Shown here: piece by piece, positions 16,923 to 26,070 of the stretch
Position numbering within the stretch: the stretch's first letter is position 1
How the letters are laid out: every line of letters starts with the position of its first letter
Source: JBGVMW01 sp045125095
GTDB taxonomy: Bacteria; Bacillota; Clostridia; Lachnospirales; Lachnospiraceae
Reading direction: 5' to 3'
DNA: 64,000 nucleotides
NCBI GenBank assembly: GCA_045125095.1
Contig: JBGVMW010000069.1
Coordinates: 1 to 64,000 of the forward strand
Program-made: the position numbers and the translations under genes
The notes under the pieces: model-generated
Database searches by the model: none
What the model was told of the DNA's origin: nothing
What the model saw: the letters and a program-made list of their open reading frames with translations, nothing else

Positions 16923-18131
16923 ATGCCGAGTTATTTATATGAAGTGATTCAGCCAGACGGAAAAGAAAAAAAAGGAACCCTGGAAGCGGCAAATGAAGAA
17001 GCGGCGAGAATTGAGCTGAAAGCTACCGGTAATACGATTGTTTCTATTTCTATGGCGAGTGCATTGAGCAAAGATTTGGATATTACAATTGGTAAGATTG
17101 TTAAGCCGAGGGAATTAGGTGTGTTCTGCCGCCAGTTCCAGAGTATCTTAAATGCAGGTGTTACTGTAATTGATGCGTTGGGAATGTTGGGAGAACAGAC
17201 AGAGAATAAGAAGTTTTCAAAGGCAATTCTTGAGGTAAAGGATGCGGTGCAGAAGGGTGAAACCCTGGCATCGGCTATGGCAATGCATCCAAAGATATTC
17301 CCGAAGATTATGGTACATATGATTGAAGCTGGTGAAGCTTCCGGTGGTTTGGAGACAGCTTTTGATCGAATGGGTTCTCACTTTGAAAAGGATGCGCACT
17401 TAAAGGGTGTCGTTACGAAAGCTATGATATATCCATGTGTGTTAATTCTTGTTATCATAGCGGTAGTGATTCTGATGATGGTGAAGATTGTGCCGACCTT
17501 CTTAGAGTCCTTCGAGGAATTAGATGCAGAATTGCCGGGCATCACCTTAGCGGTTATGGCAGTCAGTGACTTTTTTGTAAATTATTGGATGGTTATGCTG
17601 GGTATCGTTCTTGTTTCCTGGTTTTTGATACATGAGTTTAAGAAAACAGAGAATGGTGCTCTGATATGGGGACAATTAGGATTGCGGTTACCTTTACTTG
17701 GTAATTTAACAATAAAGTCTGCTTCGGCAAGCTTGACAAGAACGTTAAGTACGTTGCTGGCTTCCGGTATTTCCTTGGTTGATGCCATTGAGATTGTGAC
17801 TAAGATTATGAAAAATGAAGTAGTGAAACGGGCAATGGAAAAAGCGCAGAAAGAGGTTGTGCATGGTATTCCGTTATCACAACCACTGGAAGATACAGGC
17901 GTATTTCCACCGATGGTATACCAGATGATACGAATTGGTGAGGAAACCGGTAATATGGAGGATATGCTTGATAAGATAGCAGAGTATTACGACGAAGAAG
18001 TTGAGATGGCAACTGAGTCATTGGTGGCTGTGTTATCGCCGATGATTATTATTCTTATGGCAGTAGTGGTTGTGCCGATTATTCTGGCAGTTATGATGCC
18101 AATGTTCAGCTTATATAACAGTATTGGTTAA
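16923..18131 (+). CDS. pilC: Type IV pilus inner-membrane platform protein PilC (GspF family)
   Basis: Polytopic platform on which PilB and PilT act. Two GspF domains in tandem: the first about 70-190 (FCRQFQSILNAGVTVIDAL, then EAGEASGGLETAF), the second about 270-390 (LSTLLASGISLVDAI, then RIGEETGNMEDML). Three hydrophobic membrane segments lie at about 165-190, 215-235 and near the C-terminus. ATG 16923 is chosen over TTG 16911 because GGAG then lies at proper distance. The 402-residue length is standard. Confidence 0.95.
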   Translation: MPSYLYEVIQPDGKEKKGTLEAANEEAARIELKATGNTIVSISMASALSKDLDITIGKIVKPRELGVFCRQFQSILNAGVTVIDALGMLGEQTENKKFSKAILEVKDAVQKGETLASAMAMHPKIFPKIMVHMIEAGEASGGLETAFDRMGSHFEKDAHLKGVVTKAMIYPCVLILVIIAVVILMMVKIVPTFLESFEELDAELPGITLAVMAVSDFFVNYWMVMLGIVLVSWFLIHEFKKTENGALIWGQLGLRLPLLGNLTIKSASASLTRTLSTLLASGISLVDAIEIVTKIMKNEVVKRAMEKAQKEVVHGIPLSQPLEDTGVFPPMVYQMIRIGEETGNMEDMLDKIAEYYDEEVEMATESLVAVLSPMIIILMAVVVVPIILAVMMPMFSLYNSIG

Positions 18132-18228
18132 TGTACGATACGTTATATGTTAGTTCGCTTATCAGTCTGTCAGCCCAGAGGACAGCATGATAATACATAA
18201 ACAAATACCCAAAGGAGTACAAAGAAAA

Positions 18229-18723
18229 ATGAATTTAGTAAACAAATTAAAGAAAAGAAGAATGGATAACAAAGGTTTCTCTCTCGTAGAGTTAATCATC
18301 GTAATTGCTATTATGGCAATCTTAGTTGGTATTGTAGGTACACAGGTTATCCCATACTTAAACAAATCTAGAGAAGCAAAGGATTTCCAGATTCTTAACA
18401 GCTACAGCACAGCAGCAACTACAACATACTCATCTAATGTAGAAAAAGTATCAGCAACAGCAGTAACAACAGTAACTGTTTATGGTACAGCAGAAACATC
18501 TACTGGTTTAGAAGATGAAATTAAGACACTTGTTGGATATAGTAGTGCTACTGAATTAACAGATAAGATGGATTCTGAAAAGGGTAAGAAAATTGCTTAT
18601 GTAACTATGGTAATTAATCCAACTACATCTGATGCTGCAGGTGCTAAAGCTAAAACAATTGTAACTCAGGCATATGATAAGGATGGTAATCCAGTATTCG
18701 ATAAAATTGTTGCACAGTTATAA
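18229..18723 (+). CDS. pilA: Type IV major pilin (class III signal peptide)
   Basis: A 164-residue prepilin. The leader MNLVNKLKKRRMDNKG ends in the Lys-Gly prepilin peptidase site, followed by FSLVELIIVIAIMAILVG with Glu at position 5 of the mature protein. The remaining domain is Thr/Ala-rich and has no cysteine, so no disulfide-bonded D-loop is expected. ATG 18229 has AAAGGAG upstream; the in-frame ATG at 18187 would give an atypically long leader. Codon use is more biased than in the neighbours (AAC, TTC, GTA, ACA), as for an abundant protein. It is the first of five prepilin-like genes in the operon, and by place and size the main fibre subunit. Confidence 0.9.
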   Translation: MNLVNKLKKRRMDNKGFSLVELIIVIAIMAILVGIVGTQVIPYLNKSREAKDFQILNSYSTAATTTYSSNVEKVSATAVTTVTVYGTAETSTGLEDEIKTLVGYSSATELTDKMDSEKGKKIAYVTMVINPTTSDAAGAKAKTIVTQAYDKDGNPVFDKIVAQL

Positions 18724-18750
18724 TTCAATTTAAAGAGGAGACTAACAACC

Positions 18751-19512
18751 ATGCCAACGTTCATAGAATTATTTATCTATATAGTTATATTTCTATACGG
18801 AATCGTAATCGGAAGTTTTTTAAACGTCTGCATTTATCGTGTTCCGAAGGAAGAAAGCATACTCTCACGCTCTCACTGCATGAAGTGTGGTTATACCTTG
18901 CGTTGGTATGATTTGTTTCCAGTATTTTCTTTCCTATTACTGAAGGGCAGATGTCGTAAATGTAAGGCAAAACTCTCATTGCAGTATCCTCTTATTGAGG
19001 CTTTCAATGGCATACTTTATGTCATCGTTTTCTGGGCAAACGGATTTGAATGGAGCAGTATACTGTATTGTCTTATGACGTCCGCCCTGATAGTAATAAG
19101 TGTAATTGATGAAAGAACTTTTGAGATACCAGTGGTGGCGAATGTCTTTATCTTATTCTTAGGGGCAGTCTCGGTGGTACTTAATTTAGAGAACTGGGCA
19201 GACCATGTGATTGGCATGGTGTGTGTCAGTGTATGCTTATATCTGTTATATGTTCTGTCGGCAGGACAGGCAATAGGCGGTGGTGATGTGAAATTAATGG
19301 GGGCAGCAGGTCTGCTTTTAGGATGGAAAGCAATCACACTAGCCTTTTTTGTTGGTTGTATTTTGGGTGCTTTCATACATGTAATTCGTATGAAGGTAAG
19401 CAAAGCAGAACGCAGATTGGCAATGGGACCTTATCTGGCAGCAGGAATTTTTATCTGTGCACTGTGGGGTGACAATATGATACAATGGTATTTACGAATG
19501 GCAGGATTATAG
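18751..19512 (+). CDS. pilD: Prepilin peptidase / N-methyltransferase PilD
   Basis: Membrane aspartyl protease that cleaves the G-F/M/I bonds of the prepilins in this operon and N-methylates the new terminus. The cytoplasmic methyltransferase loop has the paired CxxC zinc cysteines (CMKCG and CRKCK). The two catalytic Asp residues lie in VIDERTFEIP and GGGDVKLMGA. About eight hydrophobic helices; 253 residues is normal. Ribosome binding site AAGAGGAG. Confidence 0.95.
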   Translation: MPTFIELFIYIVIFLYGIVIGSFLNVCIYRVPKEESILSRSHCMKCGYTLRWYDLFPVFSFLLLKGRCRKCKAKLSLQYPLIEAFNGILYVIVFWANGFEWSSILYCLMTSALIVISVIDERTFEIPVVANVFILFLGAVSVVLNLENWADHVIGMVCVSVCLYLLYVLSAGQAIGGGDVKLMGAAGLLLGWKAITLAFFVGCILGAFIHVIRMKVSKAERRLAMGPYLAAGIFICALWGDNMIQWYLRMAGL

Positions 19513-19522
19513 ATAAATTCGT

Positions 19523-19595
19523 GTACCGGATTTTCAAAATAAATAGCGATATAACTAACACAAGTTACGTCGGTATTTATTCTGAAAATCCGTAC
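19523..19595 (+). promoter_or_regulatory. Long intercistronic hairpin between pilD and the pilM-pilN fusion
   Basis: GTACCGGATTTTCAAAATAA with the next bases to 19545 pairs with 19574-19595 (one bulged C, one mismatch), and the inner part adds a TAAC/GTTA stem. It is followed by GGAGTTTTTGC, a short T run. It could attenuate transcription after pilD or be an RNA processing site that sets different levels of pilin and assembly proteins. The 168-bp gap it occupies is the largest inside the operon. Confidence 0.6.
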
Positions 19596-19683
19596 AGGAG
19601 TTTTTGCTTTGTATAGACAAGGTAACTTTCTGTATAGGCAGAAGAGAAATGGTTACAGAAAATAAAGATAAAGGAGAATGGAA

Positions 19684-21411
19684 ATGGCTAATAGAGTTGT
19701 AAGTATAGAGGTGGGGATCTGGCATACAAAGGTCTGTGTGACTTCTGTAAGCAAAAAGAACCCACATGTTTATCAGGCATTTGTATTTCGTACTCCGGAA
19801 GATGTAATTGAAGACGGTTACATTAGGGATAAAGAAAACTTTGCGCAATATTTGAATAATGAATTATTGAAACATAATGTAAAGGAAAGAGATGTTGTAT
19901 TTACACTTTCATCCTCTAAGATTGTCACACGTGAAGTTGCTATCCCACTTGTAAAAGACGAGAAAATTAGTGGCATTGTAAAGACACAGGCGAATGAATA
20001 CTTCCCAATGGATGTGTCTAATTATTCCATTACCTATAAGAAAATGGACATTGTTGAGGAGGACGGCATCAAAGAGCAGAAGCTGTTATTGATGGCAGTA
20101 CCGGATAATTTGTTGAATAACTATTATTCCTTTGCAGAGCAGGCAGGACTCCATGTAATGACCTTTGATTACATTGGAAACAGTACGGTTCAGTTCATGT
20201 TGAACAAGGTTCCGGCTACTGGTGGTATTGTAGTGGAGGTAGACGAACAGGCGACAATTATCAGTATTTTATCTGATAATAAGCTTGTATTCCAGCGTAT
20301 TACACCTTATGGTTATGGAACAACCTTATCCAATATGATGAATTTCCCAATTCTGGGTATTAAAGATGAAATGGAAGCATTTGAATTTTTACAGAAAAAT
20401 GATGTAATTCATGATGATCCACAGCCGGATAAATTTCCAAATGACATGACTAGTAATATGGATGTGAAAAAGGAATATTTGGCAGAAGCCTATGCAGAGA
20501 TTCGCGATTCCTTAAGTTATCATATCCGTGTGGTATATGCAGCAGTTGAGTATTTCCAGAACCAGATGAAGGGAAGCTTCAAGGGCAATTTATATCTGGT
20601 GGGACGTGGTACAAAGATTGCCGGTCTGGAGAAAATGTTTGGACAGGAAATACCGCTTCCATTATGGAGCAATGGTTACCAGTCCATGATAAGCTTTGAT
20701 AAGTCCTATAATGCTATGGATGTAGAAGCAGCAGAACTTATTTCTACAATAGGTGCGATCATTAAGCCAATTGATATTAAGCCTAAGGACATGAAGGAAA
20801 AGGAATCCCGTAAGACCAATTTAAAAACCTCTTATACTGTATTAGGATTTGCAGTAGTAGTAGCTTTGGCGTTGATTCTGGTGTCCAGCTTGCGATATCT
20901 CAGAGCGGTTTCAGAACAGCGTGAGATTGAACAGGGAATTGAGAACCTTTCTTACATAGAAGAAGTATATGATTTGAATAACAAGGTTAAGCAGGAATAT
21001 ACACAGTTGGATGCGTTTGAACAGAGAACCCTTTCATACAATGATAATTTGAGTGCATTAATCGAGCAGTTAGAAAATGAGCTTCCTACCACGATGACAG
21101 TAGAAAGCTTAAGTGTAGATGAAGAAAAGATTACAATGAATGTTTCCTGTGATGTGAAGATGACAGCAGCGGCATTTTTAATCCACATGGAGAATATTAC
21201 TTCACTGACTAATGTGACAATTCCGTCTATGTCAGAGGAAGAAGATGCAACTGGTAATAAGGTATGGAAGTTCAGTGTGCTTGCCAGCTATACAGGTGCC
21301 AAGGGAACAACATCCGGGGATGCAACATCTGGTGATGCAACTCTCGATCAATTGTTCCGTCCAGGTGATGCAACAACAACTACATCGGGTGATGCAGTTG
21401 TAAATGAGTAG
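19684..21411 (+). CDS. PilM-PilN fusion protein (pilus alignment complex)
   Basis: A 575-residue protein. Residues about 1-350 form an actin-like PilM ATPase (VVSIEVGIWHTKVCV at the start, DYIGNSTVQFML, LVGRGTKIAGLEKMFG). One membrane helix (about 384-402) follows, then a coiled coil and a PilN-like extracytoplasmic domain (about 410-540). In most type IV pilus systems these are two separate proteins joined by a PilN N-terminal peptide binding PilM. The tail is low-complexity, with repeated SGDAT units. ATG 19684 is preferred over 19678, which would be 1 nt from AAGGAG. Confidence 0.85.
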   Translation: MANRVVSIEVGIWHTKVCVTSVSKKNPHVYQAFVFRTPEDVIEDGYIRDKENFAQYLNNELLKHNVKERDVVFTLSSSKIVTREVAIPLVKDEKISGIVKTQANEYFPMDVSNYSITYKKMDIVEEDGIKEQKLLLMAVPDNLLNNYYSFAEQAGLHVMTFDYIGNSTVQFMLNKVPATGGIVVEVDEQATIISILSDNKLVFQRITPYGYGTTLSNMMNFPILGIKDEMEAFEFLQKNDVIHDDPQPDKFPNDMTSNMDVKKEYLAEAYAEIRDSLSYHIRVVYAAVEYFQNQMKGSFKGNLYLVGRGTKIAGLEKMFGQEIPLPLWSNGYQSMISFDKSYNAMDVEAAELISTIGAIIKPIDIKPKDMKEKESRKTNLKTSYTVLGFAVVVALALILVSSLRYLRAVSEQREIEQGIENLSYIEEVYDLNNKVKQEYTQLDAFEQRTLSYNDNLSALIEQLENELPTTMTVESLSVDEEKITMNVSCDVKMTAAAFLIHMENITSLTNVTIPSMSEEEDATGNKVWKFSVLASYTGAKGTTSGDATSGDATLDQLFRPGDATTTTSGDAVVNE

Positions 21412-21423
21412 GAGGTATAACAA

Positions 21424-22182
21424 ATGAAAAAAATTAAAATATCGGATTCGGATTTACGTTTGTTAATTCTGCTGGTTGCATTGATTGTTGTTGCGGCTGC
21501 TTATTTCCTTGGATTCAACACATATAACAACAAAGCTGCTAAGGTAGAAGAACAGAACGAGACAAGAGAAGTCAGATTAAATGAGTTAAAAGATATGGTT
21601 GCCCATCAGGGAGAGGTAGAGCAGGAAACAAAAACCATGCAGGAACGTATGAAAGAAATCATTGCAAACTATCCAAGCAGGATTACAACAGAAAAGATTA
21701 TCTCTATTGTACAGCAGTTAGAGGATAATACAGAAATCAAGGTTTCACAGATGAGTTTCGTGTTGAACAACCAGTTCTCGGAAGTGGCAAATGCAGAAAT
21801 GACTACACAGGATGCTAATTCAAGCACAACAACAGATGCCAGTACCGGTGAGACGGCAGGTGCGACCGAAACTATGGAAGCTAAGACGTATTACGGCTCC
21901 TTTGCTTCTCTTACTATGGATTATGAAGCGGACTATGATGTGTTAAAGAAAGCGATTAATGAAATCAACACTGCAGAAGACAAATTATCAATTTCCGCAT
22001 TGACAACAACGTATTCCAATGAAGACAATAAGCTGACAGGAACGATGATTGTGTATTTCTATACATTAGATGGTACAGAGAAAGAATATGTAGCTCCATC
22101 TGTAAGTGGACAGAAGGGTGTACCTAATATTTTCCGTTCCGGAAGCGGTGCACAGTCGTTGCAGACAAACGCGAATGAATAG
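21424..22182 (+). CDS. pilO: PilO-like pilus alignment protein
   Basis: A 252-residue bitopic protein: short cytoplasmic Lys-rich start, one membrane helix (about 10-31), a coiled coil (about 36-75), then an extracytoplasmic domain interrupted by a Ser/Thr/Ala-rich linker (about 120-150). This layout and its place directly after PilM-PilN make it the PilO equivalent. Sequence similarity to classical PilO is weak by eye, so the call rests largely on architecture and order. Confidence 0.75.
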   Translation: MKKIKISDSDLRLLILLVALIVVAAAYFLGFNTYNNKAAKVEEQNETREVRLNELKDMVAHQGEVEQETKTMQERMKEIIANYPSRITTEKIISIVQQLEDNTEIKVSQMSFVLNNQFSEVANAEMTTQDANSSTTTDASTGETAGATETMEAKTYYGSFASLTMDYEADYDVLKKAINEINTAEDKLSISALTTTYSNEDNKLTGTMIVYFYTLDGTEKEYVAPSVSGQKGVPNIFRSGSGAQSLQTNANE

Positions 22183-22206
22183 AAGTGAATGACAGGAGGT
22201 GACTGT

Positions 22207-23253
22207 ATGGTACATAAGCGAACAATAAATGATAAGGGATTCTCTCTGGTTGAAGTAATTATTGCAATGGCCATACTTGCCATTATTTCTATTCCCTTAC
22301 TGAGCTATTTTACAGAATCTTTAAAATACAATGTACAGGCGAGAACACAACAGCAGGCAACTGTTGCAGCTCAGAGCGTTATGGAACAGTTGAAGTTAGA
22401 AGATAAGCTGTTGAATTTAGATAGTGCAACAGGTAATTATGTAACAAAGTATTTTGATGATGCAGGAATTGCCTGGCATACTTATAACATAGACAACACC
22501 ACCGGTATCGGTGATGTTGTCTATCGGTGTCCGGCAGGAACATTGTCGAGCCAGTTCGATGTGGAAGTTAACCTGAGTTCCGTAGCAAGCTATAACTCAC
22601 AGCCACGTCCTGTTATCTATGGTTTTGATGAGACGAAGGATGTTTTGGCAGTGGAGAAGGAGCAGCTGACTGAAGCTACGCTTTATTTTCAGGCACTTTG
22701 TGATAGTTATGGGCGAGGTGGTATTGTTACTGTTTCAAGCAATATGACTAGAACCATAAACATGGAGTTTAGCCAAAGTGGAACGAATATTCATGTGAAG
22801 GTGTATTATGTATATAACTGTACAGATTTAACACATGATGGTTCGAATGATACATACACGAGCGTGCCATTAGTTGATGCAGAAGTTGCAAGCTTGGATA
22901 AGTTGTATGTTTTGTTTGACCGAATGCAGGCTAATGAGCTGGTGAAGATTACAAAGGCGAGTGGTTTGACATTGCCGCATATCTATTTTATCTGGCAGAA
23001 TGTAACAGGTGATTCAAGTTATAGTATGACAATTGATAAACTTACTTCAATAGAAAAAGGCATGGGTATCATACATACCAATGTTCCGAATACATTTGAT
23101 GAATATGGATTAGCAATGGCAACAGAAGCATTAACTACCACAGAGAAGCCAATTCGATTAGTGAACATTACAATTAATGTTTACCAAAAAGGTAAAATGG
23201 GCGATGCCAGTGCAAAGGTGTATGCAACCATGCAATCTACGAAAGGAGAATAG
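22207..23253 (+). CDS. Minor pilin, PilV/GspI-like
   Basis: A 348-residue prepilin with the leader MVHKRTINDKG, cleavage before FSLVEVIIAMAILAIISIPL, and Glu5 present. The leader is short and the globular domain large for a minor pilin. A perfect AGGAGGTGA precedes ATG 22207; the ATG at 22189 lies before that site and is rejected. It contains the QQATVAAQSVMEQLK helix typical of PilV/GspI N-terminal regions. Probably part of a tip or priming complex with the next three genes. Confidence 0.82.
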   Translation: MVHKRTINDKGFSLVEVIIAMAILAIISIPLLSYFTESLKYNVQARTQQQATVAAQSVMEQLKLEDKLLNLDSATGNYVTKYFDDAGIAWHTYNIDNTTGIGDVVYRCPAGTLSSQFDVEVNLSSVASYNSQPRPVIYGFDETKDVLAVEKEQLTEATLYFQALCDSYGRGGIVTVSSNMTRTINMEFSQSGTNIHVKVYYVYNCTDLTHDGSNDTYTSVPLVDAEVASLDKLYVLFDRMQANELVKITKASGLTLPHIYFIWQNVTGDSSYSMTIDKLTSIEKGMGIIHTNVPNTFDEYGLAMATEALTTTEKPIRLVNITINVYQKGKMGDASAKVYATMQSTKGE

Positions 23254-23255
23254 CT

Positions 23256-25526
23256 ATGAACAACAGATGGTCATTAAGAAAGCAGAATACAGGTGCTTCT
23301 TTACTTGCAGTGCTAGTTACAATGATTGTTGTTGGTGTGATTGGCATTCTCATTACACATCTTACAATTACTAATATACAGATGAAAGAAGTAGAGAGCA
23401 GTAATAAGAAGAATTTCTATAAGGCGGAAGAACGCATTGATGAACTTACAGTTGCATTAAATACGGTTGCTGCTAAATGTATGCAGGATGCTTACATGGA
23501 AGTGTTACAAAAGTATGATACATATGGTGGTGATACCAAAAAAATGCAGGAAGCATTTACCGATTCCTATCTGGAACTTTTATACCAGGCGTTTCGATTA
23601 GATACCGCACCGGAAGAAAATATACCGGAAATAGGTGTTCTGTGTGGTAAGAAGTCATTATATGATGTTGAAAAAATGAAAACAACATATTTGACTGGTT
23701 CCGGAACCGATAAAAGCTGGTTTTTAACAGCGAATACGCCTGCAACAGCCGGTGAAGCGGTTATATATGTAGATTATACAGATACAAAAGAATCTGTCCG
23801 GCTTAAAAATATTAAAGTAAAGAACGATGCTGGTGACTATGAAACGACAATTACAACAGATATTGTTTTTTCTGTACCACAGATGAACTTTGGTGGAAGA
23901 AATCTTGTTACGGAATATATGAAGTATGCACTGATTGCAGATAACAAAATATCTGTAAATGCAAGTAATGTAACTGTGGATGGCAATGTTTATGCAGGTG
24001 TAGGCGGTATTGACGTTTTGACTGGTACATCCGGTAACATCATTGCAGGTAATGTCATTGTAACAAGAGGTGACATCGCTTCCTCTGGTGGAATGATAAC
24101 CATTGGTAAGGCAGATGCTTCGTCACAAATCTGGGCAGAGAATGTATGCACCACATCTGGATCCGGCAACATTCTTCTGCAGGGAAACAGCTATATAGCA
24201 GACGACCTGGCTCTTAATGCAAGAGGTAGTACTATCAAATTAAAGGGTAAGTATTATGGTTATAATTTTAGAGAAAATTATCCGGATACCTTAGGGGCTA
24301 CCGCTACAAACAAAAATGCTGATTTTAGTAGTGCGATCATGATTAATGCAAGATCTACTAAGGATGCAAGTGGTAACGTAGTAAAGAACAGTTATCTGAA
24401 TATTAAAGATTTGGATTATCTGTTGGTTGCAGGTAGAACGTATATTTCTAGTGGTAACAGTGGTAATGATGTTCCAATGGGTGAATCTGTGTCAGTCAGA
24501 TCGAACCAGCTTGCCTACTTTGTAGATGAATCATATTTAGAAAAAAATCCGGATGGAACAGTAAAGAATAATATGTTTTCAGCTGCAGGTGTGTTGGCGT
24601 ATGCAAATGATACGGGTGTAAGTGATTTTACAAACTATCTGGATAGTAGCAAACAAGTTATTGGATATTCCTTTATTGATAATGCAGCAGGTGGAACAAC
24701 CCACACCTACTATTACTTAAACTTTAAGTCAGAGGATGATGCAAATGAATTCTATCTGAAGTATGTAAATAGTAACAAGGCAAGTATGGACGAGCAGGCG
24801 GAAGAATATTTAGCGAGTACTTCCGGCAGGGTGGCATTAGAATTGAATCATTCAACGGTTCTTACCTTGAGAGGTGATCTTTTATATAGAGAAGGTACAA
24901 CTTTGAAAGAAAAAATGGCAACGACTACAGCGGTTGACTGGGATATAGATACGAGTTATTGGAATTTTGCTAAAATGTTAGCAATTCGATATAAGTCATT
25001 GCAAACATCATTGACAGAAACAGGCTCAGGCATTACAGGCACGGATGTGCGTTTTACAACGGTAGTAGGGGCATCTACTGTTATTGACAAGAGTGTAGAT
25101 CCTTTGTTTGAAAATATTGTCAAAAAAGTCGATGTGGAAAATGATTTTACAAAACATGCGCAGACGGTATTTTCCGATCCATCCACAACTGCAACTGTTG
25201 TTTTTGTGAACAATCAAAGTGAAACTTCTTCTTATACGGTACCAACGAATACAAAAGGTATCGTGGTTGCTACGGGTGATGTTTATGTGGAAGACAATTT
25301 TGAAGGAATGATTATAGCCGGTGGAACGGTTACTTTTGGAACAAACGCAACACTAACAGCAAATTCTGTTCTTGTTTCAGAATTGTTCCGAAAGGCATCG
25401 AAGTCGACAGTTCCGAGTGAGAATTTCACAAAGTATTTCCATGATTATGCGACCCTTCTTGAAAATGTAATTGGAACCGTAGAGATAGCCGATTACTTAT
25501 CTCTTGAGAACTGGCAGAAGAATTAG
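23256..25526 (+). CDS. Large minor pilin, PilX/GspK-like, with beta-helix domain and no Glu5
   Basis: A 756-residue protein with a prepilin-like N-terminus: KQNTG, then ASLLAVLVTMIVVGVIGILI. The fifth mature residue is Ala, not Glu, as in GspK tip pseudopilins. The helix continues into an Asn/Lys/Glu-rich stalk. Residues about 225-330 and 665-712 consist of short repeating beta-strand turns rich in Gly, Asn and Val (for example GDVYVEDNFEGMIIAGGTV), like a right-handed beta-helix or polymer-forming domain. It starts 3 nt after the previous stop with AAAGGAG upstream. A likely tip subunit or adhesin of the pilus. Confidence 0.78.
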   Translation: MNNRWSLRKQNTGASLLAVLVTMIVVGVIGILITHLTITNIQMKEVESSNKKNFYKAEERIDELTVALNTVAAKCMQDAYMEVLQKYDTYGGDTKKMQEAFTDSYLELLYQAFRLDTAPEENIPEIGVLCGKKSLYDVEKMKTTYLTGSGTDKSWFLTANTPATAGEAVIYVDYTDTKESVRLKNIKVKNDAGDYETTITTDIVFSVPQMNFGGRNLVTEYMKYALIADNKISVNASNVTVDGNVYAGVGGIDVLTGTSGNIIAGNVIVTRGDIASSGGMITIGKADASSQIWAENVCTTSGSGNILLQGNSYIADDLALNARGSTIKLKGKYYGYNFRENYPDTLGATATNKNADFSSAIMINARSTKDASGNVVKNSYLNIKDLDYLLVAGRTYISSGNSGNDVPMGESVSVRSNQLAYFVDESYLEKNPDGTVKNNMFSAAGVLAYANDTGVSDFTNYLDSSKQVIGYSFIDNAAGGTTHTYYYLNFKSEDDANEFYLKYVNSNKASMDEQAEEYLASTSGRVALELNHSTVLTLRGDLLYREGTTLKEKMATTTAVDWDIDTSYWNFAKMLAIRYKSLQTSLTETGSGITGTDVRFTTVVGASTVIDKSVDPLFENIVKKVDVENDFTKHAQTVFSDPSTTATVVFVNNQSETSSYTVPTNTKGIVVATGDVYVEDNFEGMIIAGGTVTFGTNATLTANSVLVSELFRKASKSTVPSENFTKYFHDYATLLENVIGTVEIADYLSLENWQKN

Positions 25527-25538
25527 GGTGGTGATGAT

Positions 25539-26057
25539 ATGAAGAAAAAATGGATTCATGACCATAGCGGTATGTCGTTAGTGGAAATAATTATTGTAAT
25601 AGCGATGATAGCAATTCTGGCAGGTTCATCCTATATAATGTTTAATAATGTCAGAGCAACGAATTTGAAAGATACAGTAGAGACGATAGACAGTCGTTTG
25701 GATAAATTACAGATGGAGACCATGAGTAAATCAGGCAATCCATTCTTGTACATTTACAAGCTAAGTGATGGCTACTATATGAAAATCTTAAAGGAAAAGC
25801 TGACGAGCTTTGATAGTACAAAGCTAGACACAAATGGAACGAAAGTAGCCGGTAATGACGTCAAGATATATCAGGATTCAGAAGTAACGAGTAATCTGGT
25901 AAATGACGGTGGAAGATTTATACGAATTGCATATAGCAAGTCTATGGCATTTTCCTATGCAGATAGCGATACAAATGTAAATAGCATTGTTATCAAAGGA
26001 ATTTCAAGCTATGAGATTAAGCTGATGAAAGAAACAGGAAAACATATTGTATATTAG
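25539..26057 (+). CDS. Minor pilin, GspH/FimT-like
   Basis: A 172-residue prepilin: leader MKKKWIHDHSG, cleavage before MSLVEIIIVIAMIAILAGSS, Glu5 present. A compact C-terminal domain follows. The ribosome binding site is GGGTGGTGAT. Size and order (between PilX/GspK-like and PilW/GspJ-like genes) suggest a GspH-type pseudopilin. Confidence 0.8.
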   Translation: MKKKWIHDHSGMSLVEIIIVIAMIAILAGSSYIMFNNVRATNLKDTVETIDSRLDKLQMETMSKSGNPFLYIYKLSDGYYMKILKEKLTSFDSTKLDTNGTKVAGNDVKIYQDSEVTSNLVNDGGRFIRIAYSKSMAFSYADSDTNVNSIVIKGISSYEIKLMKETGKHIVY

Positions 26058-26070
26058 GAGGTGATAAAGA

